The position numbers and the translations under genes were made by a program. Positions 21,690 through 32,422 of a stretch of DNA of 64,000 bases are shown here, piece by piece. The notes beneath the pieces are model-generated. The model saw nothing but the letters and a program-made list of their open reading frames with translations. It was not told the DNA's origin and did no database searches. This DNA comes from Rachicladosporium sp. CCFEE 5018. Lineage: Eukaryota > Ascomycota > Dothideomycetes > Cladosporiales > Cladosporiaceae. The stretch's first letter is position 1; the number at the start of each line of letters is the position of its first letter. Location: assembly GCA_002077045.2 (NCBI GenBank), contig KZ111140.1:1668791-1732790 (forward strand). Reading direction: 5' to 3'.

Positions 21690-23240
21690 GCATAATAGGT
21701 CCTACCACCCTTCGAGCTGACATGCGGAGACAACTCGGGACAGCATGCTGGACTTACAGACCACCCTCAGCATCACCTCGCGGTGGAGAAGGCGCCATGC
21801 CAGCAACGGGAGCGGACAACCCACAAGTGTCGGGCTTACAGACTCCACTCGGCACATGGTCTTACGAGCAGTAGCCAGAGCGGGGTCCTGCCGACGAATT
21901 GAGCGGACATGGAAAATTGCAGGGCCTACAGCTCAGCCTCCAACGCTGCGTTGCGGCAACCGCTTCGACGAGATCTGGCCTGCGTAAGGAGTGGACGAGC
22001 GGACATGATGGGACGAACGACTAGTGCATGGTGTGACGTGAGAGACTGGGTGAGGGGTGAAGGAGGTGCATGAATGCCTTCGACGACGATGAGCATGCTC
22101 GCGGAGCAGCTACATACATCGGAGGTTGTGAGCGACCACGGGAAGGGGGACGATAGGAAAGCGGAACGCTGCCTGAGCAGCACTCTCTTCTCATGTACGA
22201 TGGCTCCCGTGTCTGCAGCCACCACTCCAGAGCAGTGGCCACGACATGGCAAGGTTTGATGGATAGCAGGAGAACAAGAGAAAGAAGCATTGGAGGGTAA
22301 GGGATGCCTCGACTCACATACAAACGACTGCCACTCGAAAGCAGCACCCGGAGTACGGCCATGGTGAGGGTTAAGGAAGGAGGGAAGAAAGGGGAGCGGG
22401 TAGTATGAAGGGCGTAGATCGGTTCGAGCAGTTGCAGGTGCCACTCCAGAGTGGCGACCAGCCTGCGGTCATGCATTGGTGATTGAAAGAAAGAGACGAG
22501 GAAGACTGATCATGCTCAAGGGCATTGTCAGAAGATAGGCCACGACGCGGCACGCATTTCACAGTCGGACGTCCTTAAGACCCATCGAAGGGTACTCGGA
22601 TGACACCCGAACAGCAAGCTGCATGTGCGACAAAGTGCAATGCGGCGAAAGATGATGTGCCGAAGCGCAAGCAACGACAAGTCCTACCACCCTTCGAGCC
22701 AATGCGCGAGATCAAGTACCGGACAGGGTTTAGGACTTACAGATTTCAACAAGCAGACAGCTCGCGGAGGAGGCAGTGGTATGGCTACTCTCATGCCGGT
22801 GGGAGCGGTCAGTACGCCAAAGTGGCTGGACTTACAGACCCTTCGTCGACCTTACCATTGACCCTGAGACTCTCACCCGGACAAGACCTGAGGTGAGCTA
22901 GCTCGAAGGGTTGGTGGATCAGCCGACGCAAGGCCATGCCATCATGGAGCGGACAGCACGCCAAGACCGGCTAGGACTTACAGACCCTTCACCAATCAGC
23001 TTCTCGACTCCGAGGCTCTCATCGGGCTAAAGCTTGGGATGACGAGCTCACACGAGTCGAGAGTGTGGTTGGCGAAGAGTCCTGCCAGCGCGAATGCGGA
23101 CGACGACGAGCGGACATGACCAAGGATGGGACTTGCAGTCTTAGTCTACTGCGTCACGCAGTGAAGCGCACGGCTCGATATGAGACATGCCCAGTGCTGA
23201 GGAGTATGAGGACTCTTTACCTGGTCTTACAGTTCCGAGC
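21690..23240. repeat. Degenerate tandem array of GAGCGGACA / GGACTTACAGACC units, copy A
   Basis: At least eight units spaced about 80-150 bp apart (a wider spacer lies between 21930 and 22730) carry, on the plus strand, GAGCGGACA or a variant, then 10-18 variable bases, then GGACTTACAG, usually followed by ACC. Occurrences end near 21760, 21841, 21931, 22742, 22837, 22983, 23136 and 23232. Read on the minus strand each site is a perfect donor (CT|GTAAGTCC); read on the plus strand it is an acceptor (CTTACAG|A). Some units also share CCTGAG|GTGAGCTAGC. Both strands give short repeated open segments, so the coding strand, if any, is undecided. Copy B has one extra 145-bp unit. Confidence 0.55.
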
Positions 23241-25122
23241 ATGGGCGGCCGAAGCAAGCGCCAAGCCCGGGACATGCCAGTATAGGGACCATACTGGTCG
23301 CCACCGCAGTCATGCCACGAGGACACGGAATTACGACGGCAATCTGACAGTATCTCGAGTTGTCTTCGATGCAATTGTGTTCGAGCGACGGGCGACGTGG
23401 TATGGACGCACTCTTTCCCTCTTGCTGTGGCAAACCGGCCAGACAGTTCGGTGTCTTCTCGAAGTGGCGACAGCGAGAGTCGATCAGCCAAGTACCCTTG
23501 CAATTGCGGTATCGGTCAGGCAGCAGTCGCGGGTCCAAGCCATGATCAATGGCAATGCGCTTCCTGGAAGGGAACTTCGCAAGGTCGAGGGTGAGGTGGC
23601 AGATGCTTTTGTGAGCGACTGCCGGATTTGGATGCTCGCATGGCAGGTGGCTGTAACTCGAACCCTGGATGGCATTAGCAATATCTCTCGACTTTGAGAG
23701 CTATTTGGGGTGTTGGAAAGTGGCGAGTGGTGTATCATCACCGAGGCCTCGCCGACAGAGCCTTGGCGGTTGTACTGATAACGAGGCTGGTATGGTGGTG
23801 TCCATCTTGCACCTACCCGCAGTGTTGACGATCAAATGTGCCTTGAGCTGCATCTGATGGATTCGGACATCTGCGGAGACGACTATCAGCGATACTACCT
23901 TCTAGCTCTCGACGGCAGCTGGTAGATATCCAGGGGCGTGAAAGTCTAGTCGTTGGCGGCTGTCAAGCGGTCAGTATAGATCAGGGACGCAAAGTCTACG
24001 TACCAACGCTACCCTCAGGGACACCATGTGGTATGCGCAGATACTTCATTAGGCAGTGGAGTGAAAGTGGCGAACCGTCGCACTGACGTCGACGTCACAC
24101 TAGAGGGTTTTGGCGTCAGCAGTCGTGTGCAATTGACCGGCAGCAGCATCAACTTTGACGCAGCGCCATCGCCGTCAACACCGCGGGAGCGCTCACGCGA
24201 TGTAGCGTGATGCTCGCGCAGTCATTGTCATATCAAGAGTGGAGCCTGCTGTTCCATGCTGCGGACTAAGTGTTGACCTTTCGAGGCAGCGGTGGTGACG
24301 AAGGGGAAGGGAGGGTGATGAAATTACTGCTGAGCGACTGTCTACCATCCATCATCGCGCCGATATGGCGCAAGGCGACTCTCATCCCTCAAGGTCGCCG
24401 GGTCGCTCGCCGTGCGCCGCAAGTACACCCCTCGAAGCTACCAGAATCGACACCGACAGGTCGTCGAGTATAGGCGGGTTTTTCAGCTTGCAGTTAGTGG
24501 AGTGCAACATGGTGTGTGCAAGCTGGTGACGGAGTGGGAGCAGTAGTTGGAGCTTCAGTAGTGAGGCTTTGAGAAAGACAAGCGGAACGGCCCGCAATCT
24601 TCACCCAGAACAGCGACTCGGGTCAACACGAGAGACTCAAGGGCTGTATGCTAGCGATCTATGTAGGAGATCCATCAGCGAGGCGATTGGAGACTCCTCT
24701 AGTGGTCTATACTGGCCCAACATCGCAAGTGGCACAGTGCTGGTGCTTGAGGCAAGGAGTGCTGATCCGACTCCATCGACAACCTTCAGCAGCCACGCTC
24801 TAGCACCACACAGACTGCGCTTACTCTCGCGACTATCCTCGGGAGCTGGGGAAAGATTGCAGGTACTCATGTAGCCGTAGCCAGAGTAGAGATTGACTCC
24901 TTCACATCACTATCAAGAAGACACAGCTGTCTCAGGTGACTTCGCGTCAATTCGGCGTTGCCCAAAGCAGCCTCCCGCCATTACAAGCCCACCAACACCA
25001 CCGCACCTCGGCTGCGGGCGCTCGAATACCATACACTCGACAGCGCAGGCCATTCGGACGGCTTACGCGAGGTAAACATTTTCCTCCGACGCTTCGCACC
25101 GACGCAGCGATGGTGCAGCGCT
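23241..25122. other. SLX4 upstream region, copy A
   Basis: No gene is supported. Short frames on both strands are conserved only to the degree of the DNA as a whole. The last ~100 bp form the SLX4 5' UTR; the SLX4 frame is open without an ATG back to about 24950. Confidence 0.4.
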
Positions 25123-28100
25123 ATGGCAGCCTGTAGCCCCATCTCTGTAAGATCATCGCCGGCAGCGCAACTCCATCAAGTCCACTCAGTACCGCCCGAG
25201 AGCTTGAGCAGGAAGTCTAGCAGTAGAAGCAACATTGACATCTCTTCGCCGGGACTTCCAAGTCCAAGTGCGTTCGTACATCCGCGCGTGAAACAGACCC
25301 TGAAAGGTGGATCAAACGCACAGCAGGCACCCAATGGAGCGCATATGGGGTTCACAACGGCGAGGAGCTTGCACACTCTACTTGCTACAGTGGGAGATGC
25401 GGAGGAAGATGGGACAGCAGTGGCGAGAGAGCAGGCAGCAAAGGACAAGGGCAAGCTCGTGAGGCCCAGGAAGACCTCGAGAACACTAGGCGAAGTCGCA
25501 AAGGGCTCTGTCAGCCCTCGGCTTGCTGCATTTGCTCATGCAGAGGCACAATCCACAGGCACACGATCGCCACACGGTCCACCCGCGCTTCGAAAGTCTA
25601 CGACACCATCTGTGGATGCGGCATCCCCAGGTAGATCTCGAAGACCCAGCATCTCGCTCTCGGAATTCTCCTTCAACGGCAATGCAGCGCCGGCAGTGGT
25701 CTCGCCAATCCATCTTGCACTGCCTATCAAGAAGCCACGCAAGGAGACAGAACCAAAATCCGGTACTGGCGTCAGGCCTGCTGCTACCAAGAAGTCGAGG
25801 AAGCCCAAGACAAAATCCGAGTCAATCATACTCAACTCAGATGAGCCTGATGAAGCACTCACTGCCGAGATCGGCGACTCTGTTGCTACTGTACCAGAGC
25901 TTGAGGAGATATCGGCAGAGCATGTTCGGAACAATGAAGAACCGCCAAGACGAACGGGTCCAGCGATTGCCAACTTCGCCTATCACACGAGTGCGCTGCC
26001 AAATCCTATGGCTCCCGCCGAAGAAATGGCCACTACAGTGAAGCCAAAGCGAAAGAGGACAGTAGCCAAGAAAGAAGATGACGGTGAGCTTGTGGCGAAG
26101 AGGTCGAAGGTTGCGAGGACGAAATCGAAGACTACTGATCCGTCTGTCGGCATCACTGCCGGGTCTAGTGCGCTCGCTGAGTTGAGCATCAACACAATAG
26201 TACCGCCGGCTATGCAGGGGTCCGAGAAAGACGTACCAAAGGCTCGCAAGCCGCGAGCAAAGAAAGTCGCGCTTCCAACCTCCGATCTGGTCACTGCAGG
26301 TGATGCTCCCGAGCTGTTGTCCAAGCAAGCTAACACTCGCAAGCCTCGAGTGCGTCAGAAGACTGAGCAATTGACTTACTTCGCCTCGATAGCGCCAGCC
26401 ATGGCTTCTGTCGCTGGAGCGGCACAACCACAGCCTGAACCCATCGCAGACATTACTCCAGAGGGAGAGATAAACATCTTCTCGCAAGTCAACGCCGAGC
26501 TGGACCAGACGCTGCATGAGAAGCCGTTAGCTGACTTCCTCGGCACCATCGAAAGTGTGCCCGGAGAACCTGCGACAAAAGACCTGGCGGGCGAACTTAA
26601 TCCATCCGAACTTGCTCCGACGAGGCGCCGAAGCTGGACACCGACACATGAGCATCGGCTTCTGCATAATGTCACAGGCGACATCAGCAGGGAAGTCGAC
26701 GCAGACAGTGATGTAGATGACATACCAGAGCGGGTATCAATGGCGCAGCTGTTGCAAAGCTTCACGTACGCCGCTGCTGATGGCCAATCTATGCCTCAAG
26801 ATAAGCGAGCTGGCTCGGTTGAGGCTCAGCCCAAGCGACGTAAGATCGAGCTTGAGGACAGTGTCAAGATGCCGCCACCACCAGCACGGAAACGCAAGTC
26901 AAACACCGACAAGGTCGACAAGCCTGCAAAGAAGCCCAAGTCACCGAGGAAGAAGCCGCAAACGATCACTGCACTTGCAACTGCTGCCTATCTGTCCGTG
27001 ATCGTACCCGAGATAGCGCAGCCGACAGTCTCGTCATACTTCGACACCGTGAAGCCCAACAGTGATGACTCCAGAGACCCGGAGAAGCCAGACGAAGGCG
27101 AAGCGACCGAGGTGGTGGCAAAGATCAAGAAACCACGCAAGTCCCGTGCCAAGGTGCCTAATGGTGATGGTACACTTATCAATGGTGGCAAAGTCTCAAA
27201 GGTGAAGGCCAAAGCCAAGGTCAAGTTCAAAGAAGTTGACTACCGGCCACCACTGTGCACCCCCGGCAAAGCCAATGCCGCCATGATGACACAGGACTTC
27301 CTCTTTGGCACATCCTCACAGCTGGCTGCAGAAGAGTCGCCCACCTTCATTCGAGAGATGCAACTTGCTATCCGTCAGTCCGAAGTACAGTCGCCTCAGC
27401 GTCCTGGAAGAAGGAGTAAGTCAGAGGGCTACGGTACTCAGATCGTTACGCAGATGCCTGGCGCGAACAGCCCGACAGCGAAGAGCTACAGCAGAGTACC
27501 TACGGCGCCTCATGGGACAGATCTGTCAATACTGCAGGCTGAGCGAGAGCTGTGGTGCAGTGGCTCGAGGGACTACAGTGGAGGGATGTTGGAGAAGGAA
27601 CGGGCCTTCGAAGCCAGGGCCTTGCTTGACGAGGAGCCTCTCAACGTGACTAAAACTGAATCCGAAGCACTCCAGCCTCTTGTGAGAGCCACGATTGCCG
27701 ACCTCAACGCTCCACTCCGTACAGGTCATCCATTGAAAACTGCTGAAGTGCCTGCTTGCATCATCGAAGCCGTCGCACCGCAGCAGATGGACTTGCCGAC
27801 GGCGCCGAGTGCGGTCCTTGATCCAGTGGAGCACGCGGCCGACGAACCTGCCAGTGGCGAGCTCCAATCCGGAGAACCGACGCAGCTGGCGGAGTCTGTG
27901 ATGATAGACTTGTCATACACTTCGCCAATCGCCGAAGACTCAGCTATTGAGCTGCCCGGACTATCGAAGCAGGACGCTGCGATGACGGGCATGAGGCAGC
28001 CACTTACCAATTGCGATCAAGACGATGATGGATGGGCGCTTCTACGCAGCGATATCTCGCTCTCCAGTGAGATACTGCCCGACATCCCTGCACCGCCGCT

Positions 28101-29082
28101 GCTTAGGCACAGCGAGTCCTTCTCGCACAAGTCGCACTCACCTACACCCCACGTGCCGATCCCGGGACCCCCTAGAACTGCACTGAGATCGCTCGATGCC
28201 AATGCAAACATGAAAGTGATGGAGGCTCTGCCCAAGGCGACGACCTTGAGCATATCTCGCTCGCACACATCCACAACTGCTGGTGTCGCGACTGCTGTGA
28301 AGAAGCCTCGTGGCCGCCCCCGCAAGGACACACCGCTTTCCGATGTTGCGACTGAGCCCGTGAAGCGAGCTCGTGGTAGGCCGCGGAAAGATCTAACAGC
28401 CACCAACGCACCTGCTACTTCCGAGGCCCAGCTTAAGTCAGCCGCAATACCGGCCTTCCTCGCCTCGCCACCTGCCTTGCGAAAGCAACACAGCCACCCC
28501 TTCACTCTCTCGCAACCTGCAGAGTGGGCCAACATCGATGAAATCTCCGATCTTGAGTCTCCGGCAACTCCATCTTCCCGCCGGCGTCGCCGTGCGACCT
28601 CCTCTCCGCCGACCATCAGACCACTCGACTTCAGTCCTCCCATCTCGCCTTCAATCAAAGCACCCGCTCCTGCACCTCCGACGAGTCTCTCGAATGCCGC
28701 CCTGAAGCCTACTGATCCCGAATGGCTCTCTCAGATACCCATCCTCTTCCCCAGGATCACAGCCACAATCACCTCCTCACCACCGAGCACGGATCTCAAG
28801 CACCCATCCTGGCACGAGAAGATCTTGCTCTACGATCCGATTGTGCTGGAGGACCTCACTGCTTACTTGAATGGCAAGGGCGTACGGATCAGTGTCAGGA
28901 GGCCGAAGCCGAAGGTCAAGGGCAAGAAGAAGGGAGACGAGAAGACGGTGGGGACGGAGAGGGAGCGGGAGGTTGTGGAAGAGGAGCTCAAGGGGTGGAT
29001 GGTGCAGAAGTGGTGTGAGGAGTTCTCGATTTGTTGTTTGTGGAGGGAAGGGTTGAGGGGAGGGGTGAAGGGGAATTACTGA
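25123..29082 (+). CDS. SLX4-like structure-specific endonuclease scaffold, copy A
   Basis: Predicted nuclear scaffold subunit that binds and activates the SLX1 nuclease for processing branched DNA. A single exon of 1319 residues starts at ATG 25123, the same start and length as copy B; longer readings upstream lack an ATG. Most of the protein is disordered, Lys/Arg/Ser/Pro-rich with many basic nuclear-localisation-like clusters. A fungal SLX4-typical segment PRKKPQTITALATAAYL lies near residue 605. Two AT-hooks (RGRPRKD) lie near residues 1063 and 1085. The C-terminal SLX1-binding domain includes ILLYDPIVLEDLTAYLNGKG and ends EEFSICCLWREGLRGG. It is divergent from its neighbours' functions. 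Sequence differs from copy B by a few percent without indels. Confidence 0.85.
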   Translation: MAACSPISVRSSPAAQLHQVHSVPPESLSRKSSSRSNIDISSPGLPSPSAFVHPRVKQTLKGGSNAQQAPNGAHMGFTTARSLHTLLATVGDAEEDGTAVAREQAAKDKGKLVRPRKTSRTLGEVAKGSVSPRLAAFAHAEAQSTGTRSPHGPPALRKSTTPSVDAASPGRSRRPSISLSEFSFNGNAAPAVVSPIHLALPIKKPRKETEPKSGTGVRPAATKKSRKPKTKSESIILNSDEPDEALTAEIGDSVATVPELEEISAEHVRNNEEPPRRTGPAIANFAYHTSALPNPMAPAEEMATTVKPKRKRTVAKKEDDGELVAKRSKVARTKSKTTDPSVGITAGSSALAELSINTIVPPAMQGSEKDVPKARKPRAKKVALPTSDLVTAGDAPELLSKQANTRKPRVRQKTEQLTYFASIAPAMASVAGAAQPQPEPIADITPEGEINIFSQVNAELDQTLHEKPLADFLGTIESVPGEPATKDLAGELNPSELAPTRRRSWTPTHEHRLLHNVTGDISREVDADSDVDDIPERVSMAQLLQSFTYAAADGQSMPQDKRAGSVEAQPKRRKIELEDSVKMPPPPARKRKSNTDKVDKPAKKPKSPRKKPQTITALATAAYLSVIVPEIAQPTVSSYFDTVKPNSDDSRDPEKPDEGEATEVVAKIKKPRKSRAKVPNGDGTLINGGKVSKVKAKAKVKFKEVDYRPPLCTPGKANAAMMTQDFLFGTSSQLAAEESPTFIREMQLAIRQSEVQSPQRPGRRSKSEGYGTQIVTQMPGANSPTAKSYSRVPTAPHGTDLSILQAERELWCSGSRDYSGGMLEKERAFEARALLDEEPLNVTKTESEALQPLVRATIADLNAPLRTGHPLKTAEVPACIIEAVAPQQMDLPTAPSAVLDPVEHAADEPASGELQSGEPTQLAESVMIDLSYTSPIAEDSAIELPGLSKQDAAMTGMRQPLTNCDQDDDGWALLRSDISLSSEILPDIPAPPLLRHSESFSHKSHSPTPHVPIPGPPRTALRSLDANANMKVMEALPKATTLSISRSHTSTTAGVATAVKKPRGRPRKDTPLSDVATEPVKRARGRPRKDLTATNAPATSEAQLKSAAIPAFLASPPALRKQHSHPFTLSQPAEWANIDEISDLESPATPSSRRRRRATSSPPTIRPLDFSPPISPSIKAPAPAPPTSLSNAALKPTDPEWLSQIPILFPRITATITSSPPSTDLKHPSWHEKILLYDPIVLEDLTAYLNGKGVRISVRRPKPKVKGKKKGDEKTVGTEREREVVEEELKGWMVQKWCEEFSICCLWREGLRGGVKGNY

Positions 29083-29330
29083 TGAGCACGAAGAGATGAC
29101 TGAATGGCCTTCATCCCCAATAAACGGAAGGCCAGGGAAAATGGGCGCAGGTCGGTTGTAGTATACCCAGGAACTTTGTATATGATCATGTTTCGGCGTG
29201 CTGGTATGGTCCGCACTGTATGATGTAGCTTTCAAGACCACAATTGCAACAAATTGCGCTGAATACCGTGACATGAATTACCATAGTGGGTAGTAACATG
29301 GCCGCACTACGGACTCGCCCCGAGACTCGT

Positions 29331-30261
29331 CTACAACAGCGCAAAGGCCACTCCACCAACAACAGCCAACAGAGCTCCACTCATCACACCGACCTTCCCA
29401 CCCGCACCAGTATACGGCACCGGCGGCTTCGCCCCTCCACTCGTCCCATTCCCAGCACCCGTCCCATTCTGGCTCATGCCCGCGCCCGTAGTCCCAGCCA
29501 AGCTCGCCGGACAAGCCGGCCCATTCACGAACGAGCCCGTAGCATTATTCATCGCATTCTGCGTCATGAAATAGTTTCCTGCCACTGGCGCACCGGCTAC
29601 GTCGGCGAAAGCGGTGATGGAGTAGTTCACGCGCGCTGCTGCGGAGCGGTTGAAGACGTCTCGACCGGCGTTGAAAGCTGGGATGGTGAAGTTTGCGGGC
29701 TGTGCGAAGAGGTAGAAGGCGTAGTCGTGGGGTGTGTCGTTCAATGGTGGGCCCTGATTGAGTTGTCAGCGCTGCAAGGACGGAGATGCAAATGTGGAGG
29801 TACTTACGGGTCCACCGTACTCGGCTGTAGCGGGGGTGTTGTTCTCGAAAACGCCGGCGGAGTTCTGCACGAGGCCGGTCTGCAGCCAGTGCAGGCGCGT
29901 GGTGCGGCAGTCGCCTATGCCTGGGGCGAGGACGGCGGTGGAGTTGGCGTAGCGGGCGCTGGCTGGGAGGGAGAGGTCGATGAAGACGAGCATGTGGGTG
30001 CCGGTGAAGATTCGGGTGGAGGAGATGACCGGGAGGGTTTGAACGACTGCGGTCGCGTTAGCTGTGCTTGTCTCGGGCGTGGACTAGGACCTTCGTACGT
30101 GGCTGGGCGATCAACGCGCCAGAGGAGACGGTGAGGTTGCCATCGTAACTGACACTCAGCGGCGTACTGGTGTATGGCTCGAAGCCTGCTGGTGTCTGCG
30201 CAGATGCCAGAGGGGAGAGGAGCAGTGCTGCCGTAGCCGCGATAGTAGTATTGGACTTCAT
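29331..30261 (-). CDS. PEBP-like secreted, probably GPI-anchored protein, copy A
   Basis: Predicted cell-surface phosphatidylethanolamine-binding-protein-like protein. Exons 30099-30261, 29808-30046 and 29331-29753 are joined by introns of 52 nt (branch GCTAACG, acceptor CGCAG) and 54 nt, giving 274 residues. It has a signal peptide (LLLSPLASA before QTPAGFEP). The PEBP-like core includes MLVFIDLSLPAS, LHWLQTGLV, AEYGGPGPP and TPHDYAFYLFAQPANF. A Gly/Asn/Thr linker and a hydrophobic tail (GALLAVVGGVAFALL) fit a GPI signal. Cysteines in the core (DCRTTRL, GPACPAS) may pair. Function of these fungal members is not established. It is convergent with SLX4. Confidence 0.82.
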
Positions 30262-30953
30262 GCTTGCGGATGTAGTACTGCTTGATAGACTGGAGAAAGA
30301 GGAATATATGCAAGGCACGCGATGGAGAGATACCTACCGTTCCAGCTTTGGGCCTTGCTTCTGACTAGCTCACACGTGGGCTCGACATCGCGCGCCCAGT
30401 GTCTGATACATTGAGAATTGCTTGGCTACCATCATCCATTGCGCCTCGGAAAGCTTGGACGATGCTGGGCGGAAGTCGATCGTCTTTCATCTCGCCGGAG
30501 ATTAGTATATCCGGTCTGCCGGTGGCTTCATGTATGGAGCTGCAATCACTCTATTTGGCTTCCTCCTCCGCAGACGACCACTCCACGCGATCCGGACATC
30601 GACCTGTTTCCAGAGGACGCAAGCCAGTGGTGTCGTAGAGTCAGCATGGGCTTGAGATGGAGTGGGGATATCCGCCAGTCTTCACCATACATCACCCAGA
30701 CGCTCACAGCCAGCATTCCATAGCCACGTGCGCGATGGCGATACAAAGGCACCAAATGCTGGACATGACGGATCCAGAGAGTGCGCTGCGTTCTTCTTTG
30801 TAGCTTTCAGCTTCCCAGGTATACTCTCAAGCACTTAAGGAGTCTGCTAGAGGAAGCTAGGTCTACTCTCAACCCTCTCCATAAGAGTCGCTGTAGCTTC
30901 CCAGCGTTCACGCGCCTCGCACTCGTTTCCCCATCTTCCACATCTCAGTCAAT
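30262..30953. other. Divergent promoter between PEBP-like and AceTr genes, copy A
   Basis: A shared 5' region of about 0.7 kb. Its left part (to about 30560) is alignable with 63686-64000 of copy B. No gene is seen. Confidence 0.5.
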
Positions 30954-31879
30954 ATGGGCGACCTCCACCTCACGTCTCCGAACTTCACCCTCGACGTCCG
31001 CCTGAAGGACTCTCCACCAGAGACCATCCCGGACTACCGCTCAAGCTACACAGACGACCCAGATGCCATCTCCGAAATCGGTCCTTCCTTCAAACCCATC
31101 TCGCACTTCCAGCGCTCCCCTCCTGTACCCCAGACCCTCTCCACAACCTACGCAGATCCCACGCCCATCGCCCTGGCAGGCTTCCTGCTCTCTAACATGC
31201 CTTCCACGGTAATGCTGCTAGGCTGGGGAGGCGCAGGCGGCGGCACAGGGAACGAGACGACGGCTGTAGGTCCGTTCTTGTTCCTAGGATCGGCGCTGCT
31301 GTACTTTTCCGGCCTGGCAGAGTGGCTCCGGCATCAAACGTTCGCAGCGACGATCTACTTCACACTCGCCGGCTACTTTGGCGCGCAGGCAGCTTCCCTC
31401 ATACCTGCGTTTGGTATAGGAAGTGGAGCTGGAGGCAGCTATGGCGATAGCTGGGGCGTGTTCCTGGTTTTCATGGGAGTTATGATGGCTGTGTTCGCGT
31501 TGGGAAGTCTGAGCATCGATATGGTGCATGTGTACATCTTCGTCGTATTTACGATTTGCTTTGGGTGCGAGGCTGCGAGCTATTTTACTGCAGAAAGTGC
31601 GAGAGATGGCTCGGGGTATCGCTGGAGAGTTGCGGCTGGGTGGATGAGTCTGGCTGGCAGCGCTGGGGTGTGGTATCTCGTGAGTGACCAGAATTCATCC
31701 GCAACGAATCCGTGAATTCACTTGCTAACTATCTGTAGTTCATGGCCTCGATACTCGATTCCGTCGACTTCCCCTACACGTTACCGTTGGGCGGCCTGGG
31801 TGGCTACATAAGGGGCAGGAAAGCCAGAGCAATGAAAGACTGGCATCGGTCTCGCATCTCGGTCGTTGGAAGAGTCTGA
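30954..31879 (+). CDS. AceTr (GPR1/FUN34/YaaH) family membrane transporter
   Basis: Predicted small-acid (acetate-type) transporter or channel of the plasma membrane. Exon 1 is 30954-31679 and exon 2 is 31739-31879, with a 59-nt intron (GTGAGT ... GCTAACT ... TGTAG), giving 288 residues. A ~65-residue cytosolic N-terminus precedes six hydrophobic segments. The family entry motif, usually N-P-x-P-x-G-L, is present in variant form as DPTPIALAGFLLSNMP at the start of TM1, with the leading Asn replaced by Asp. A short basic C-terminus follows. Only copy A of this gene is in the window; copy B should lie beyond 64000. The substrate is inferred from the family only, and the altered motif makes acetate specificity uncertain. 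Confidence 0.8.
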
Positions 31880-32422
31880 CCAAACCTATACACACAAAAT
31901 TGTAAACCTATGCTTCACGATTGCTACACTCCTCACTCATACCATTCACGGCAATCCCAGCCCTCCCCTCGCCATCAACTGCCTCCACCAAACCGCCATG
32001 ACATACCCCCATGCACCCCGCAAACCTTAAATCCAGGCACGCTGCATGGCGCAGATCTAGAGCTTCCACGAGCTCTGTCTAGCTCCAGCTCCCGCTCGCT
32101 GTGCTCGCACCATTCCGTCATCTCACAGCATGGGAATAATTGTTGGCTCGACGCGTGCTGCAGCGTTCCCGGGCTTGCGGAGATCAATCACTGTGCGCTA
32201 TGCTGGAGGGATCGCAGTATGCGCATGGGTGTTATGGCCGAGGGTAGGGCATGTGTGATGCACATACGAGAGGGGAAGAGGACGATGGCAAAGAGTCCAG
32301 GCAGTATAAGTATAAATAATTGTCTGCATTTTCATTGTGGTGCAACCTTTTGGCACTGCACGATCCGTCTGTTTCACGATTGTTCTTAGCAGCCAAATCA
32401 GCTTTCGCAAATACCCTTAGCC
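31880..32422. other. Intergenic, no gene seen
   Basis: The 3' region of the AceTr gene and promoter of the next gene; a TATA-like GTATAAGTATAAAT lies about 110 bp upstream of the following ATG. No repeat or RNA gene is recognised. Confidence 0.5.

Noticed and set aside
22021..22476. Minus-strand ORF of 151 codons almost identical in both copies
   Set aside because: The whole surrounding DNA is equally conserved, so the frame gains no special support; donor-like sites fall inside it and the composition is low-complexity.
21690..23240. CRISPR-like regularly spaced repeat, or introner-like elements
   Set aside because: The genome is eukaryotic, the repeats are degenerate, and spacing is irregular. 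Introner-like elements are near-identical whole introns, whereas here only short motifs are shared.
23065..23697. Plus-strand ORF of 210 codons
   Set aside because: In copy B the N-terminal part is not maintained (the open frame starts later, at 56696), there is no domain, and replacements are as frequent as expected for non-coding DNA. It also overlaps the splice-motif array.
24958..25122. Extended SLX4 N-terminus upstream of 25123
   Set aside because: The upstream open stretch has no ATG, and copy B has a stop codon in the equivalent interval; both copies share the ATG at 25123/58627.
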